From: Rhodospirillales bacterium
Lineage (GTDB): Bacteria > Pseudomonadota > Alphaproteobacteria > UBA8366 > JADFVY01
Assembly (NCBI GenBank): GCA_024644185.1
Contig: JAHELM010000023.1
Location: 1 to 12,999, forward strand
Length of the DNA: 12,999 nt
Direction: 5' to 3'
The notes under the pieces were generated by a model that was given only the letters and a program-made list of their open reading frames with translations, was not told the DNA's origin and made no database searches. Within the stretch, counting starts at the first letter, position 1; every line of letters begins with the position of its first letter. Below, one piece after another: positions 1-6,746 of the stretch. A program made the translations under genes and the position numbers.

Positions 1-1
1 C

Positions 2-787
2 TTCGCCGATCCGGCGGTGATCGCCGGCCAGGGCACGGTCGGCCTGGAAATGCTGGAGGCGGTCCCGGATCTCGATACGATCATCGTGCCCGTTGGCGGC
101 GGCGGACTGATCGCCGGCGTGGCGACCGCCGTCAAGGCCCTGAAACCGGGCATCGAGGTGATCGGCGTCGAGGCAGCCATGTACCCGTCGGTGCGCAGCA
201 TCCTGGACGGCGCATCGCCGCCGAAGGGCGGTCACACCCTGGCCGAGGGCATCGCGGTCAAAAGCCCCGGCGAAATCAATATGGAAATCATTCGCCGCCT
301 GGTGGACGATGTCGTCCTGGTCGACGAAACGGCGCTGGAAACCGCGGTCGTGACCCTCATGGAAAGCGCCAAACTCATGGCCGAAGGGGCCGGAGCCGCC
401 GCGCTGGCGGCGCTGGCCTCCGCTCCCGGCCGCTTTACCGGACGCCGGGTCGGGCTCGTCATATCCGGCGGGAATATCGACGCGCGACTTCTGGGATCGC
501 TGCTGATGCGCGATCTGATCCGTACCGGGCGGCTTGCCCGGCTGCGCATTCTGGTGCCCGACGAACCCGGCCATCTGGCGCGGGTTGCCATCGAGATCAG
601 CGGTAGCGGCGCCAATATCGTCGAGGTCTACCACCAGCGCATGTTCCATGACGTGCCGGCCAAGGAAACCGAACTCGATGTGGTTGTCGAAACCCGCGAC
701 GAAGACCACATTCGTGAACTTATCGACCGCCTGACCGCCGGAGGCTTCGATACGCGGCGGCTGAGCGACACAGCGCGGCAGGCATAG
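2..787 (+). CDS. Threonine ammonia-lyase (threonine dehydratase) with C-terminal ACT domain, 5' partial
   Basis: PLP enzyme that deaminates L-threonine (often also serine) to 2-oxobutyrate and ammonia in the cytoplasm. The reading frame is open from base 2, so the N-terminal part, including the PLP lysine, lies outside the window; the GTG at 17 is internal. Visible residues begin FADPAVIAGQGT, typical just downstream of the catalytic core. Next comes the glycine-rich VGGGGLIAGVATA segment, which in this family holds the cofactor phosphate, and then ISGGNID near the end of the fold-type II domain. The last 80 or so residues (from RLARLRILVPDEPGHLARV) form one ACT-like domain, with the HQRMF and ETRDEDH segments usual in single-ACT forms of about 400 residues. 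Whether it is biosynthetic (ilvA) or catabolic (tdcB-like) cannot be settled here, so no symbol is given. The stop is 2 nt before mipA. Family call is very secure. Confidence 0.95.
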   Translation, partial: FADPAVIAGQGTVGLEMLEAVPDLDTIIVPVGGGGLIAGVATAVKALKPGIEVIGVEAAMYPSVRSILDGASPPKGGHTLAEGIAVKSPGEINMEIIRRLVDDVVLVDETALETAVVTLMESAKLMAEGAGAAALAALASAPGRFTGRRVGLVISGGNIDARLLGSLLMRDLIRTGRLARLRILVPDEPGHLARVAIEISGSGANIVEVYHQRMFHDVPAKETELDVVVETRDEDHIRELIDRLTAGGFDTRRLSDTARQA

Positions 788-789
788 TC

Positions 790-1656
790 ATGCTCCGTTA
801 CCCATCGCTTCGGCCGGTCTGGTTGGCATTGTGTGCCCTGGTTCTGGCGCTGCCCATGCCGACCCTGGCCGCGCATGAGGGCGCCCCGGACCAGCAACTG
901 CCGAAATGGGAGATCGGCGTCGCCGGCGGGACCGGCTGGCAGTATCACTACCCGGGCGCGGACCAGGGTGGCGGCGCGATCGGCGCGGCGCCGTATTTCA
1001 TCTATCGCACCAAGCATTTCCGCATCGGCGAAGGCGGTCTTGTCAGCGGCCGCCTGCTGGAAACCGACCAGATCGCCGTCACCGCCAGCATCGGCGGATC
1101 GCTGCCGGCCAATTCGGCCAACAACCGGGCTCGCGAGGGCATGCCCGATCTCGACGCCTTGATCGAAATCGGCCCGCAGGTCGTCTTCAGCATTGCCCGC
1201 AACCCGGATATCGATTCCTGGTCTCTGAGCCTGCCGCTTCGCGCCGTCCTGTCCACCGACCTGGGGAATCTGAAGTACCGCGGCCTGCTGTTTCAGCCGC
1301 GCCTGGGTTATAGCCGCGAACATCTCGGTATCGAGAAACTTTCCGGATCGGTAAGCGCCGGGCCGATCTTCGCCGCCGACAAGCTGATGGATTTTTTCTA
1401 TGACGTCGACCCGATCTACGCGACGCCCGACCGGCCAACCTACGAGGCGCAGGGCGGTTACATGGGGTCCGACCTGACTGTCGGCCTGACCTATCGCATC
1501 ACAAAGCGCTTCAAGGTGTATCTGGGAGGAGAGGTCACTACTCTTGCCGGTGCCACCAATGCCGACAGCCCGCTGCTGCGCCAGAATACCAACTACAGTA
1601 TCGGCGCGGGGTTCACCTGGCGGATTTTTGCCAGCAAGAAGATGGTACAGGAATAG
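790..1656 (+). CDS. MipA/OmpV family outer-membrane protein
   Basis: Predicted outer-membrane beta-barrel of 288 residues, within the usual size of MipA/OmpV proteins. Starting at ATG 790 gives a clean Sec signal peptide: a short arginine-containing n-region, a leucine/alanine-rich core (about residues 9-25) and a likely cleavage after the LAA near residue 28. The mature part alternates polar and hydrophobic residues. It has family-like stretches, such as WEIGVAGGTGWQYHYPG near its start, a GAAPYFIYRTKHFRIGEGG strand pair, SVSAGPIFAADKLMDFFYDV, and a final strand SIGAGFTWRIF. The protein ends MVQE, not with an aromatic residue. In other bacteria MipA was described as a scaffold for murein enzymes and OmpV-like proteins as porins or adhesins; neither role can be assigned here. 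The start is 2 nt after the threonine ammonia-lyase stop, with a weak GGCAGG Shine-Dalgarno inside that gene, so the two may be translationally coupled. Confidence 0.88.
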   Translation: MLRYPSLRPVWLALCALVLALPMPTLAAHEGAPDQQLPKWEIGVAGGTGWQYHYPGADQGGGAIGAAPYFIYRTKHFRIGEGGLVSGRLLETDQIAVTASIGGSLPANSANNRAREGMPDLDALIEIGPQVVFSIARNPDIDSWSLSLPLRAVLSTDLGNLKYRGLLFQPRLGYSREHLGIEKLSGSVSAGPIFAADKLMDFFYDVDPIYATPDRPTYEAQGGYMGSDLTVGLTYRITKRFKVYLGGEVTTLAGATNADSPLLRQNTNYSIGAGFTWRIFASKKMVQE

Positions 1657-1658
1657 GG

Positions 1659-1676
1659 CGCGCCCTTGCGGGCGCG
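1659..1676 (+). terminator. GC-rich hairpin after mipA, possible weak terminator
   Basis: The 7-bp stem CGCGCCC/GGGCGCG has a TTGC loop and starts 3 nt after the mipA stop. No T-run follows, so it is not a classic intrinsic terminator. It may slow RNA polymerase or protect the 3' end of the message. Confidence 0.35.
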
Positions 1677-1729
1677 ACGGCCCGCCCCAATCTGGATATT
1701 CCGCCGCGCCACCGGAAGGAACGAATACC

Positions 1730-2215
1730 GTGAACCAGGACTCGAAGGGCCCACCCGCGCTGCCCCTGAACTGGAACCAGGCATCGGATGCCATGGGTCG
1801 GCCAGAGCTGTTCGAAGGCGTCGTCCCGCGCCGTGCGCTGGCCTATCTGATCGACGTGACGCTGCTGGTCGGAGTCACCCTGTTCCTGTGGCTTCTCGTT
1901 TTCGCCACCCTCGGCCTGCTGTGGGGCGTGGCGGTGTTTCTGACGCCCGTCATCCCGCTGGCCTATCACACCCTGCTTATAGGCGGCCGTGATTCGGCGA
2001 CGCTGGGCATGCGGATGATGGGAATTGAAATACGTCGCCTGGATGGCGGGCGCCCGGATCTGGCACAGGCCTTTCTGCTGACCGCGCTGTTCTACGCCTC
2101 CATCGCGGTGACCACCATGTTGATCCTTGTCGTCGCCCTGTTCAACGAGCGAGGCCGCTGCCTGCACGACTGGCTGAGCGGTACCGTGACCGTCAACAGC
2201 GGCAAGCTTCGTTGA
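1730..2215 (+). CDS. RDD family integral membrane protein
   Basis: Small inner-membrane protein of 161 residues with an RDD domain. Three hydrophobic segments are visible: about 40-60, 62-84 (possibly one broken helix with the first) and 114-138. The signature residues are present: arginine in PRRALAYLID (R34/R35), aspartate D42 in the first helix, and aspartate D147 in the closing RCLHDWLSGT motif. The loop motif SATLGMRMMGIEI between helices is also typical. Function is not well established; some relatives have been linked to ion or solute transport. I chose GTG 1730 because GGAAGGA lies about 10 nt upstream. An in-frame ATG at 1793 has no comparable site and would cut only the polar N-terminal tail. 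The gene lies between mipA and bpt on the same strand, 73 nt and 52 nt away. Family call is firm; start moderately so. Confidence 0.9.
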   Translation: MNQDSKGPPALPLNWNQASDAMGRPELFEGVVPRRALAYLIDVTLLVGVTLFLWLLVFATLGLLWGVAVFLTPVIPLAYHTLLIGGRDSATLGMRMMGIEIRRLDGGRPDLAQAFLLTALFYASIAVTTMLILVVALFNERGRCLHDWLSGTVTVNSGKLR

Positions 2216-2233
2216 TCGCACGCGTGACAGATG

Positions 2234-2261
2234 TTGCCAGCAGCCGCGCAACGGCGATAAT
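2234..2261 (+). promoter_or_regulatory. Candidate sigma-70 promoter for a leaderless bpt mRNA
   Basis: TTGCCA (2234-2239, 5 of 6 to the -35 consensus) and GATAAT (2256-2261, 5 of 6 to the -10 consensus) are separated by 16 nt. Only 6 nt lie between the -10 box and the bpt ATG at 2268. A start at the usual distance would therefore fall on or next to the A of the ATG, giving a leaderless message. In keeping with this, no good Shine-Dalgarno precedes the ATG. Prediction by eye only. Confidence 0.45.
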
Positions 2262-2267
2262 TGGCGC

Positions 2268-3017
2268 ATGAGCAACCAGCGCGCCGCCGGTTCAATTCTG
2301 TCCGATCTGGTGTTCCTTCGCCATTCGGCGGGAATGCCTTGCCCGTACCTGCCAGGGCGCGTCGAGCGGCAGCTCTATAGCGAAATGAGCGCGACCGCCG
2401 CCCCCGGGGCGACGCTGGAAAATTTCCGCCGGCTATCCCGGGCTGGCTTCCGCCGGTCCCACCACATCGTCTATCGACCGGCCTGTCCCGGCTGCGCGGC
2501 CTGCGTGCCGGTGCGCATCGTGGCTCGCGATTTTTCCTGGACCCGTGCCTGGCGGAGGGCGATGCAGGTCAATCGCGATCTTGCCGGCGCCGATACGGGT
2601 CTCGCGGTCACCGACGAACAGTACAGTCTGTTTCGGCGCTATATCCTGTCGCGGCACGGCGAGGGCGAAATGGCGGCAATGACGCGACGCGACTATGCCG
2701 CCATGGTGCTGAGCAGCCCGGTCGATACCGGGCTGATGGAATTTCGCGATGCCGCCGGCATGCTGGTCGCCGCCTGTCTGACGGACCGGTTGGCGGACGG
2801 GCTATCGGCGGTCTACAGCTTCTTCGATCCTTCGCTCGCCCGGCGCGGTCTCGGCACCTTCATGGTGCTGTGGCTGATTGCCGAGGCAAACCGGCGCAGC
2901 CTGCCCTATGTCTATCTGGGATTCTGGATCGAGGGCAGCCAAAAAATGGCGTACAAGAGCCGTTTTCGCCCCATCGAAGGCCTGACCGGTACCGGCTGGA
3001 CAGCGCTGCTACCCTGA
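2268..3017 (+). CDS. bpt: Aspartate/glutamate leucyltransferase (bacterial N-degron transferase; often annotated arginyltransferase)
   Basis: Transfers leucine from leucyl-tRNA to proteins with N-terminal Asp or Glu, marking them for ClpS/ClpAP degradation in the cytoplasm. The 249-residue length matches the family. The N-terminal ATE domain carries MPCPYLPGRVERQLYSEM (C25) and the cysteine cluster CPGCAACVPVRI (C73, C76, C79). The C-terminal half has a GNAT-like fold region, with YSFFDPSLARRGLGTFMVLWLI followed by YVYLGFWIEGSQKMAYKSRFRP, the best-conserved block of the family. In related eukaryotic ATE1 enzymes the N-terminal cysteines have been reported to bind an iron-sulphur cluster; whether that holds here is unknown. 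The specificity (leucyl rather than arginyl) is inferred from the bacterial Bpt type. ATG 2268 begins directly after a good -10-like box and lacks a clear Shine-Dalgarno. Confidence 0.94.
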   Translation: MSNQRAAGSILSDLVFLRHSAGMPCPYLPGRVERQLYSEMSATAAPGATLENFRRLSRAGFRRSHHIVYRPACPGCAACVPVRIVARDFSWTRAWRRAMQVNRDLAGADTGLAVTDEQYSLFRRYILSRHGEGEMAAMTRRDYAAMVLSSPVDTGLMEFRDAAGMLVAACLTDRLADGLSAVYSFFDPSLARRGLGTFMVLWLIAEANRRSLPYVYLGFWIEGSQKMAYKSRFRPIEGLTGTGWTALLP

Positions 3018-3031
3018 TACGCTTGGCGTAT
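3017..3031 (+). repeat. Inverted repeat ATACGC-TTG-GCGTAT at the end of bpt
   Basis: A perfect 6-bp inverted repeat with a 3-nt centre starts on the last base of the bpt stop codon and is followed by TTCCCTT. It could be a weak terminator for bpt. It could also be an operator upstream of the TRAP gene, since it lies just before a candidate promoter. The sequence does not decide between these. Confidence 0.35.
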
Positions 3032-3053
3032 TCCCTTGATTCGCGCAGGGCAA

Positions 3054-3081
3054 TTGCGCTCCGCGCCCAAGTCTGTATGCT
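3054..3081 (+). promoter_or_regulatory. Candidate promoter of the TRAP binding-protein gene
   Basis: TTGCGC (3054-3059) and TATGCT (3076-3081, 4 of 6 to the -10 consensus) with a 16-nt spacer lie about 110 nt before the dctP start. The match is modest. It is the best pair I see in the 174-nt gap between bpt and dctP, which also contains a direct repeat CCGGCAGC (twice, 12 nt apart) of unknown meaning. Confidence 0.3.
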
Positions 3082-3146
3082 TGATCCGACCGGCAGCGGT
3101 AAAATGGCCGGCAGCATGAACACGGAGCGCAATGTGTCTGGCGACG

Positions 3147-3163
3147 CCCCGGTTAGTCCGGGG
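3147..3163 (+). other. Leader hairpin upstream of the dctP ribosome binding site
   Basis: CCCCGG-TTAGT-CCGGGG forms a 6-bp all-GC stem. It ends 11 nt before the strong Shine-Dalgarno AAGGAGG (3175-3181) that serves ATG 3192. It could stabilise the leader or act in translational control. There is no match to a riboswitch class that I recognise. Confidence 0.35.
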
Positions 3164-3191
3164 TTGTCCACGAGAAGGAGGAAAAGTCCAT

Positions 3192-4283
3192 ATGAAGCGT
3201 CGTTCATTCCTGACAGGTGCCGCGGGCGCCACGCTGGCCGCGACGGCGGCATCCACCCTGGCTACCCCGGCAATCGCCCAGGGCAAGCGCGAACTGAAGA
3301 TGGTCACCACCTGGCCGAAGAATTTCCCAGGCCTGGGTACCGGCGCGCAGCGCGTGGCCGATCGCATCACCCTGGCCACCGACGGCCGCATCTCGGTCAA
3401 GCTTTATGCCGCGGGCGAACTGGTACCGCCCTTCGAATCCTTCGATGCGGTTTCCAGCGGCACCGCCGACATGTATCACGGCGCCGAGTACTACTGGCAG
3501 GGCAAGAACAAGGCATTCAACTTCTTCACCGCCGTCCCGCTGGGCTTCACGGCCAATGAAATCAACGCCTGGATCATGCACGGCGGCGGGCAGGAGCTGT
3601 GGGACGAACTGTCCGGCAATTTCGGCATCAAGTGCCTGACCGCGGGCAATACAGGCGTCCAGATGGGTGGCTGGTTCAACAAGGAAATCAACTCGCTGGA
3701 AGATTTCAAGGGCCTGAAGATGCGCATGCCCGGCCTGGGCGGCGAAGTGCTGCGCCGGGTCGGCGCGACGTCCGTGGCCTTGCCCGGCGGCGAGATCTTC
3801 CCGGCCCTGCAGTCCGGTGCCATCGACGCCACCGAATGGGTAGGGCCGTGGAACGACCTTGCCTTCGGCTTCTACAAGATCACCAAGTTCTACTACTATC
3901 CCGGCTACCATGAATCGGGCAGCACGCTGGCCTGCGGCATCAACCGCAAGGTTTGGGACAGCTTCTCGAAGTCGGACCAGTCGCTTGTCCAGTCCTCCTG
4001 CTGGGCCGAGGACGACTACATGTACGCCGAATACAACGCCAAGAACTCGGACTCGCTCGACGTACTGGTGAACCAGCACGGTGTGAAGCTGAAGAAATTC
4101 TCGGACGAAGTGTTCAACGCCCTCGGCAAGGCCTCGCGCGAGGTCGTGGCCGAGGTTGCGGATGCGGGCCCGCTGGAGAAGAAGATCTTCGACAGCTATA
4201 CGGCTTTCAAGAAGAAGGCATCGGCCTGGACCCTGCTGTCGGACTCCGCCTATACGGCGGCGCGCGAGAAGGCAGGCGGCTGA
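3192..4283 (+). CDS. dctP: TRAP transporter substrate-binding protein, DctP family, TakP-like (2-oxoacid type)
   Basis: Periplasmic binding protein that captures a carboxylate ligand and delivers it to the DctQ/DctM permease. It has 363 residues. ATG 3192 follows an excellent AAGGAGG site and yields a Tat signal peptide with the twin-arginine start KRRSFL, an alanine-rich core, and AIA at 27-29 before the likely cleavage. The body closely matches, from memory, the Rhodobacter TakP type: ELVPPFESFDAV, NTGVQMGGWFNKEI (Q157), KGLKMRMPG (R178) and DATEWVGPW (E215, W216). In TakP the corresponding Gln, Arg, Glu and Trp bind the Na+-chelated 2-oxoacid. A pyruvate or branched 2-oxoacid ligand is therefore likely but inferred; other members of this branch take different organic acids. 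A strong terminator follows, before the permease genes, so this subunit can be made in excess. Confidence 0.93.
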   Translation: MKRRSFLTGAAGATLAATAASTLATPAIAQGKRELKMVTTWPKNFPGLGTGAQRVADRITLATDGRISVKLYAAGELVPPFESFDAVSSGTADMYHGAEYYWQGKNKAFNFFTAVPLGFTANEINAWIMHGGGQELWDELSGNFGIKCLTAGNTGVQMGGWFNKEINSLEDFKGLKMRMPGLGGEVLRRVGATSVALPGGEIFPALQSGAIDATEWVGPWNDLAFGFYKITKFYYYPGYHESGSTLACGINRKVWDSFSKSDQSLVQSSCWAEDDYMYAEYNAKNSDSLDVLVNQHGVKLKKFSDEVFNALGKASREVVAEVADAGPLEKKIFDSYTAFKKKASAWTLLSDSAYTAAREKAGG

Positions 4284-4314
4284 CCATTTCCGCTTTGGCG
4301 GGAGCGATGCACGA

Positions 4315-4350
4315 GACCCGCGCCGCGCCAAGGTGGCGCGGGTCTTTTTT
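4315..4350 (+). terminator. Intrinsic terminator between dctP and dctQ
   Basis: The perfect 10-bp stem GACCCGCGCC/GGCGCGGGTC (4315-4324 with 4335-4344) is followed directly by TTTTTT (4345-4350). It lies 31 nt after the dctP stop. It should end most transcripts after the binding-protein gene, with read-through or a second promoter serving dctQ-dctM. Confidence 0.88.
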
Positions 4351-4365
4351 CTGGCCACGCATCGC

Positions 4366-4380
4366 GCGACGGCCCGTCGC
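4366..4380 (+). repeat. Short inverted repeat in the dctQ leader
   Basis: GCGACG-GCC-CGTCGC is a 6-bp palindrome with a 3-nt centre, 15 nt past the terminator. It may be an operator or a small leader hairpin. No near-consensus promoter is visible in the rest of the 121 nt (4351-4471) before dctQ. Confidence 0.25.
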
Positions 4381-4471
4381 CTTGCCGGTCCGGGATGTGC
4401 CTGCTGGAACATTCGAAAAAGCGCCACCCTTCAGTGGAACGCAAGCAAGAACGATATAAGGGAGAGCCCCG

Positions 4472-5017
4472 GTGAAATCCGGTATCGCCTCGCTCGCCAG
4501 AGCGATAGACGCCATGAATCAGATACTGGGCGGGTTCACCTCGTGGCTTGCCCTTGTCTTGGTGGTCGTACAATTTGCCATCGTCGTGATGCGCTATGTG
4601 TTCGGCGTCGGATTCATCTTCGCTCAGGAATCTCTGGTCTATCTGCACAGCCTGCTGTTCATGCTGGGCGCCGCCTTCACCCTGCTGCATGACGGTCATG
4701 TGCGGGTAGACATTTTCTACCGGGATGCAAAACCACGAACCAAGGCATTGGTCGATTTCCTCGGCGTGATTTTCCTGCTCGGCCCGGTTTGCGTGGCGAT
4801 CATGATTTTCACCTGGCCCTATGCGGCAACGTCCTGGAGCGTCTTCGAGGGTTCCAAGGAAACCAGCGGCATCCAGGCCGTTTTCCTTTTGAAATCGTTG
4901 ATTCTTGTGTTCGCTGCACTGATGCTGATCCAGGGTGTGGCCATGGCGATTCATGCGGCCCTCGTGATTGCTGGCGCGGAAGCACCGCACGCGGCGGAAG
5001 AACACGAAGGGCTGTAA
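4472..5017 (+). CDS. dctQ: TRAP transporter small permease subunit, DctQ family
   Basis: Inner-membrane small subunit of the TRAP transporter, which pairs with DctM. It has 181 residues, usual for the family. Four hydrophobic helices are visible at about 20-43, 50-71, 87-112 and 130-156. Family marks include VVMRYVFGVGFIFAQESLVYLHSL, where the arginine-rich first loop and the glutamate of QES are conserved, and LHDGHVRVDIFY at the end of the second helix. The C-terminus is short, polar and glutamate-rich. I chose GTG 4472, with GGAGAG about 5 nt upstream, because it supplies the usual short amphipathic N-terminal stretch. The stop is 4 nt before dctM, so both permease genes are co-transcribed. 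Substrate is set by the binding protein. Confidence 0.93.
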   Translation: MKSGIASLARAIDAMNQILGGFTSWLALVLVVVQFAIVVMRYVFGVGFIFAQESLVYLHSLLFMLGAAFTLLHDGHVRVDIFYRDAKPRTKALVDFLGVIFLLGPVCVAIMIFTWPYAATSWSVFEGSKETSGIQAVFLLKSLILVFAALMLIQGVAMAIHAALVIAGAEAPHAAEEHEGL

Positions 5018-5021
5018 GACC

Positions 5022-6692
5022 ATGCAGATCACCGAAATTCTCGACCTGTTGATGTTCGCCACGGCCTGCGGGTTCCTGATGGCGGGCTTCCCTGTCGCCT
5101 TCACGCTGGCTGGCACGGGTCTGCTGTTCGCCATTGTCGCCTGGTCGCTCGGCCTTTTCGATTTAAGCTTCTTCGGCGCCCTGCCGTCGCGCATTTTTGG
5201 CAATGCGATGACCAACGAGACGCTGATCGCCGTGCCGTTGTTCGTCTTCATGGGTGTCATGCTGGAACGTTCACGGGTCGCCGAGGAATTGCTGGAAACC
5301 ATGGGGCGCCTGTTCGGTTCGCTGCGCGGCGGCCTGGGCATATCGGTGTCCATTGTCGGCGCCCTGCTTGCCGCATCGACCGGTATCGTCGGCGCCACCG
5401 TGGTGACGATGGGCCTGTTGTCGCTGCCTACCATGCTGCGGCGCGGCTATGATCCCAAGCTCGCCTGCGGCTCGACGGCGGCGGCCGGCACGCTCGGCCA
5501 GATCATTCCGCCGTCCATCGTGCTCGTGCTGCTGGGCGACCAGATCTCCAATGCCTATGTCGATGCCCAGCGTTCCATCGGTAACTGGTCGCCGGAGCCC
5601 GTGTCGGTGGGCGATCTGTTCGCCGGCGCCCTGCTGCCGGGCCTGCTGCTGGTCGCCATGTACATCGTCTACCAGATCATCGTCGCTATATTGCGGCCCG
5701 AGAGTTCGCCGCCAATCCCGACCGAGGAATTTGCCGACGACGTCCATCTCTGGGTCAAGGTGCTGCATGCGTTGGTGCCGCCGGTCGTACTGATGGTCTC
5801 CGTGCTGGGCTCCATCCTGGCCGGTGTCGCCACCCCCACCGAGGCGGCGGGCGTCGGCGCCGTCGGCGCGACGCTGCTGGCCGGCATCCGGGTTGGCGAA
5901 CTGAATATGCCGATGACCCATGCCGAGGACAAGGCACGAACCGGCAGGAGCTTGGCCTCGGCCCTGATCGTCGGCGGGCTGCGCCGCCTCGACGACGGCG
6001 GCAAGCGGCCGATCTATGCCGCCGCGCTGGGACTGGTCGCCATGCTGACCCTGCAGCACTTCGTCGATCTTCGTGTCGGCAGAAGCGAAATCCCCGCCGG
6101 CGACATGCTGGGCATCGCCGCGGCCATCGTTGCCTGCCTGGCCCTGGTCTGGGGTCTTCTGGTCAGCCTGTGGCGGGTCTGGGGTACGGCGATCCTTGCC
6201 GCCGTGATGCGCTCGACCATGGAAATTTCATCCATGGTCTTCGTCATCCTCATCGGCGCCGCGGTGTTTTCGCTGGTGTTCCGCGGGTTGGGCGGCGACG
6301 ACACGGTACACGAGATCCTGACCGGAATGCCTGGCGGGATCGTCGGCGCCATGATCACCGTCATGGTGGTGATGTTCATCCTGGGGTTCTTCCTGGACTT
6401 CATCGAGATCACGTTCGTGGTGGTCCCGATCGTCGCCCCGGTGCTGCTGAAGAGCGATATCAGCCCGGTCTGGCTGGGCGTCATGATGGCGATGAACCTG
6501 CAGACCTCGTTCCTGACTCCCCCCTTTGGCTTCGCCCTGTTCTATCTGCGCGGCGTGGCCCCGCCGGAGGTCACGACGATGCACATCTACAAGGGCGTCG
6601 TTCCCTTTGTCCTCATTCAGATTCTGGGGCTGGTGATCCTGACCATGTTCCCCGAACTGGCGACCTGGCTGCCGACGGTGATTTTCGGCTGA
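5022..6692 (+). CDS. dctM: TRAP transporter large permease subunit, DctM family, extended form
   Basis: Membrane subunit that carries out Na+-coupled transport of the substrate released by the binding protein. It has 556 residues, against about 430 for classic DctM. Conserved blocks are GFPVAFTLAG near the N-terminus, ETLIAVPLFVFMGVMLERS, GIVGATVVTMGLLSLPTML, GTLGQIIPPSIVLVLLGD, GVATPTEAAGVGAVGA (T273 within it), FLDFIEITFVVVPIVAPV and QTSFLTPPFGFALFYLRG. The additional length lies mainly between about residues 290 and 395. It contains a charged linker and two more hydrophobic segments (about 331-350 and 360-384). Long forms of this kind are known in the branch labelled mannitol/chloroaromatic type and fit a TakP-like binding protein. 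I chose ATG 5022 over upstream codons inside dctQ because it gives the normal N-terminus and has GAAGG 11 nt ahead. The gene ends just before a hairpin terminator. Confidence 0.94.
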   Translation: MQITEILDLLMFATACGFLMAGFPVAFTLAGTGLLFAIVAWSLGLFDLSFFGALPSRIFGNAMTNETLIAVPLFVFMGVMLERSRVAEELLETMGRLFGSLRGGLGISVSIVGALLAASTGIVGATVVTMGLLSLPTMLRRGYDPKLACGSTAAAGTLGQIIPPSIVLVLLGDQISNAYVDAQRSIGNWSPEPVSVGDLFAGALLPGLLLVAMYIVYQIIVAILRPESSPPIPTEEFADDVHLWVKVLHALVPPVVLMVSVLGSILAGVATPTEAAGVGAVGATLLAGIRVGELNMPMTHAEDKARTGRSLASALIVGGLRRLDDGGKRPIYAAALGLVAMLTLQHFVDLRVGRSEIPAGDMLGIAAAIVACLALVWGLLVSLWRVWGTAILAAVMRSTMEISSMVFVILIGAAVFSLVFRGLGGDDTVHEILTGMPGGIVGAMITVMVVMFILGFFLDFIEITFVVVPIVAPVLLKSDISPVWLGVMMAMNLQTSFLTPPFGFALFYLRGVAPPEVTTMHIYKGVVPFVLIQILGLVILTMFPELATWLPTVIFG

Positions 6693-6711
6693 CCGGTGTG
6701 ACCGGACCGAC

Positions 6712-6742
6712 AAAGGGGGCGTCCGCGAGGCCGCCCCCTTTT
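6712..6742. terminator. Bidirectional intrinsic terminator between converging genes
   Basis: AAAGGGGGCG (6712-6721) pairs perfectly with CGCCCCCTTT (6732-6741). The A-run on one side and T-run on the other give each strand a usable U-tract. It lies 19 nt after the dctM stop and 4 nt past the end of the minus-strand lipoprotein gene, so it can serve both transcription units. Confidence 0.9.
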
Positions 6743-6746
6743 CGAT

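Noticed and set aside
628..1794. 388-codon open frame on the minus strand opposite mipA
   Set aside because: Its protein has low-complexity, arginine/glutamine/glycine-rich composition with no recognisable domain. It is fully antisense to a gene with a clear signal peptide and family motifs; long open antisense frames are expected at this GC content.
4382..4410. TTGCCG-N17-TGGAAC as a dctQ promoter
   Set aside because: The -10 element matches only 3 of 6 consensus bases; such pairs are common by chance.
3204..4427. 407-codon minus-strand open frame opposite dctP
   Set aside because: It mirrors the codon pattern of dctP, crosses the dctP terminator hairpin, and shows no domain.
4455..4460. 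TATAAG as a -10 box for dctQ
   Set aside because: It abuts the ribosome site; transcription would start about 5 nt before the GTG and remove the Shine-Dalgarno, and no -35 box lies at a suitable distance.
4250..5434. 394-codon minus-strand open frame opposite dctQ and dctM
   Set aside because: It is antisense to two certain membrane-protein genes and its composition (Arg, Asn, His-rich) is that of a shadow frame.
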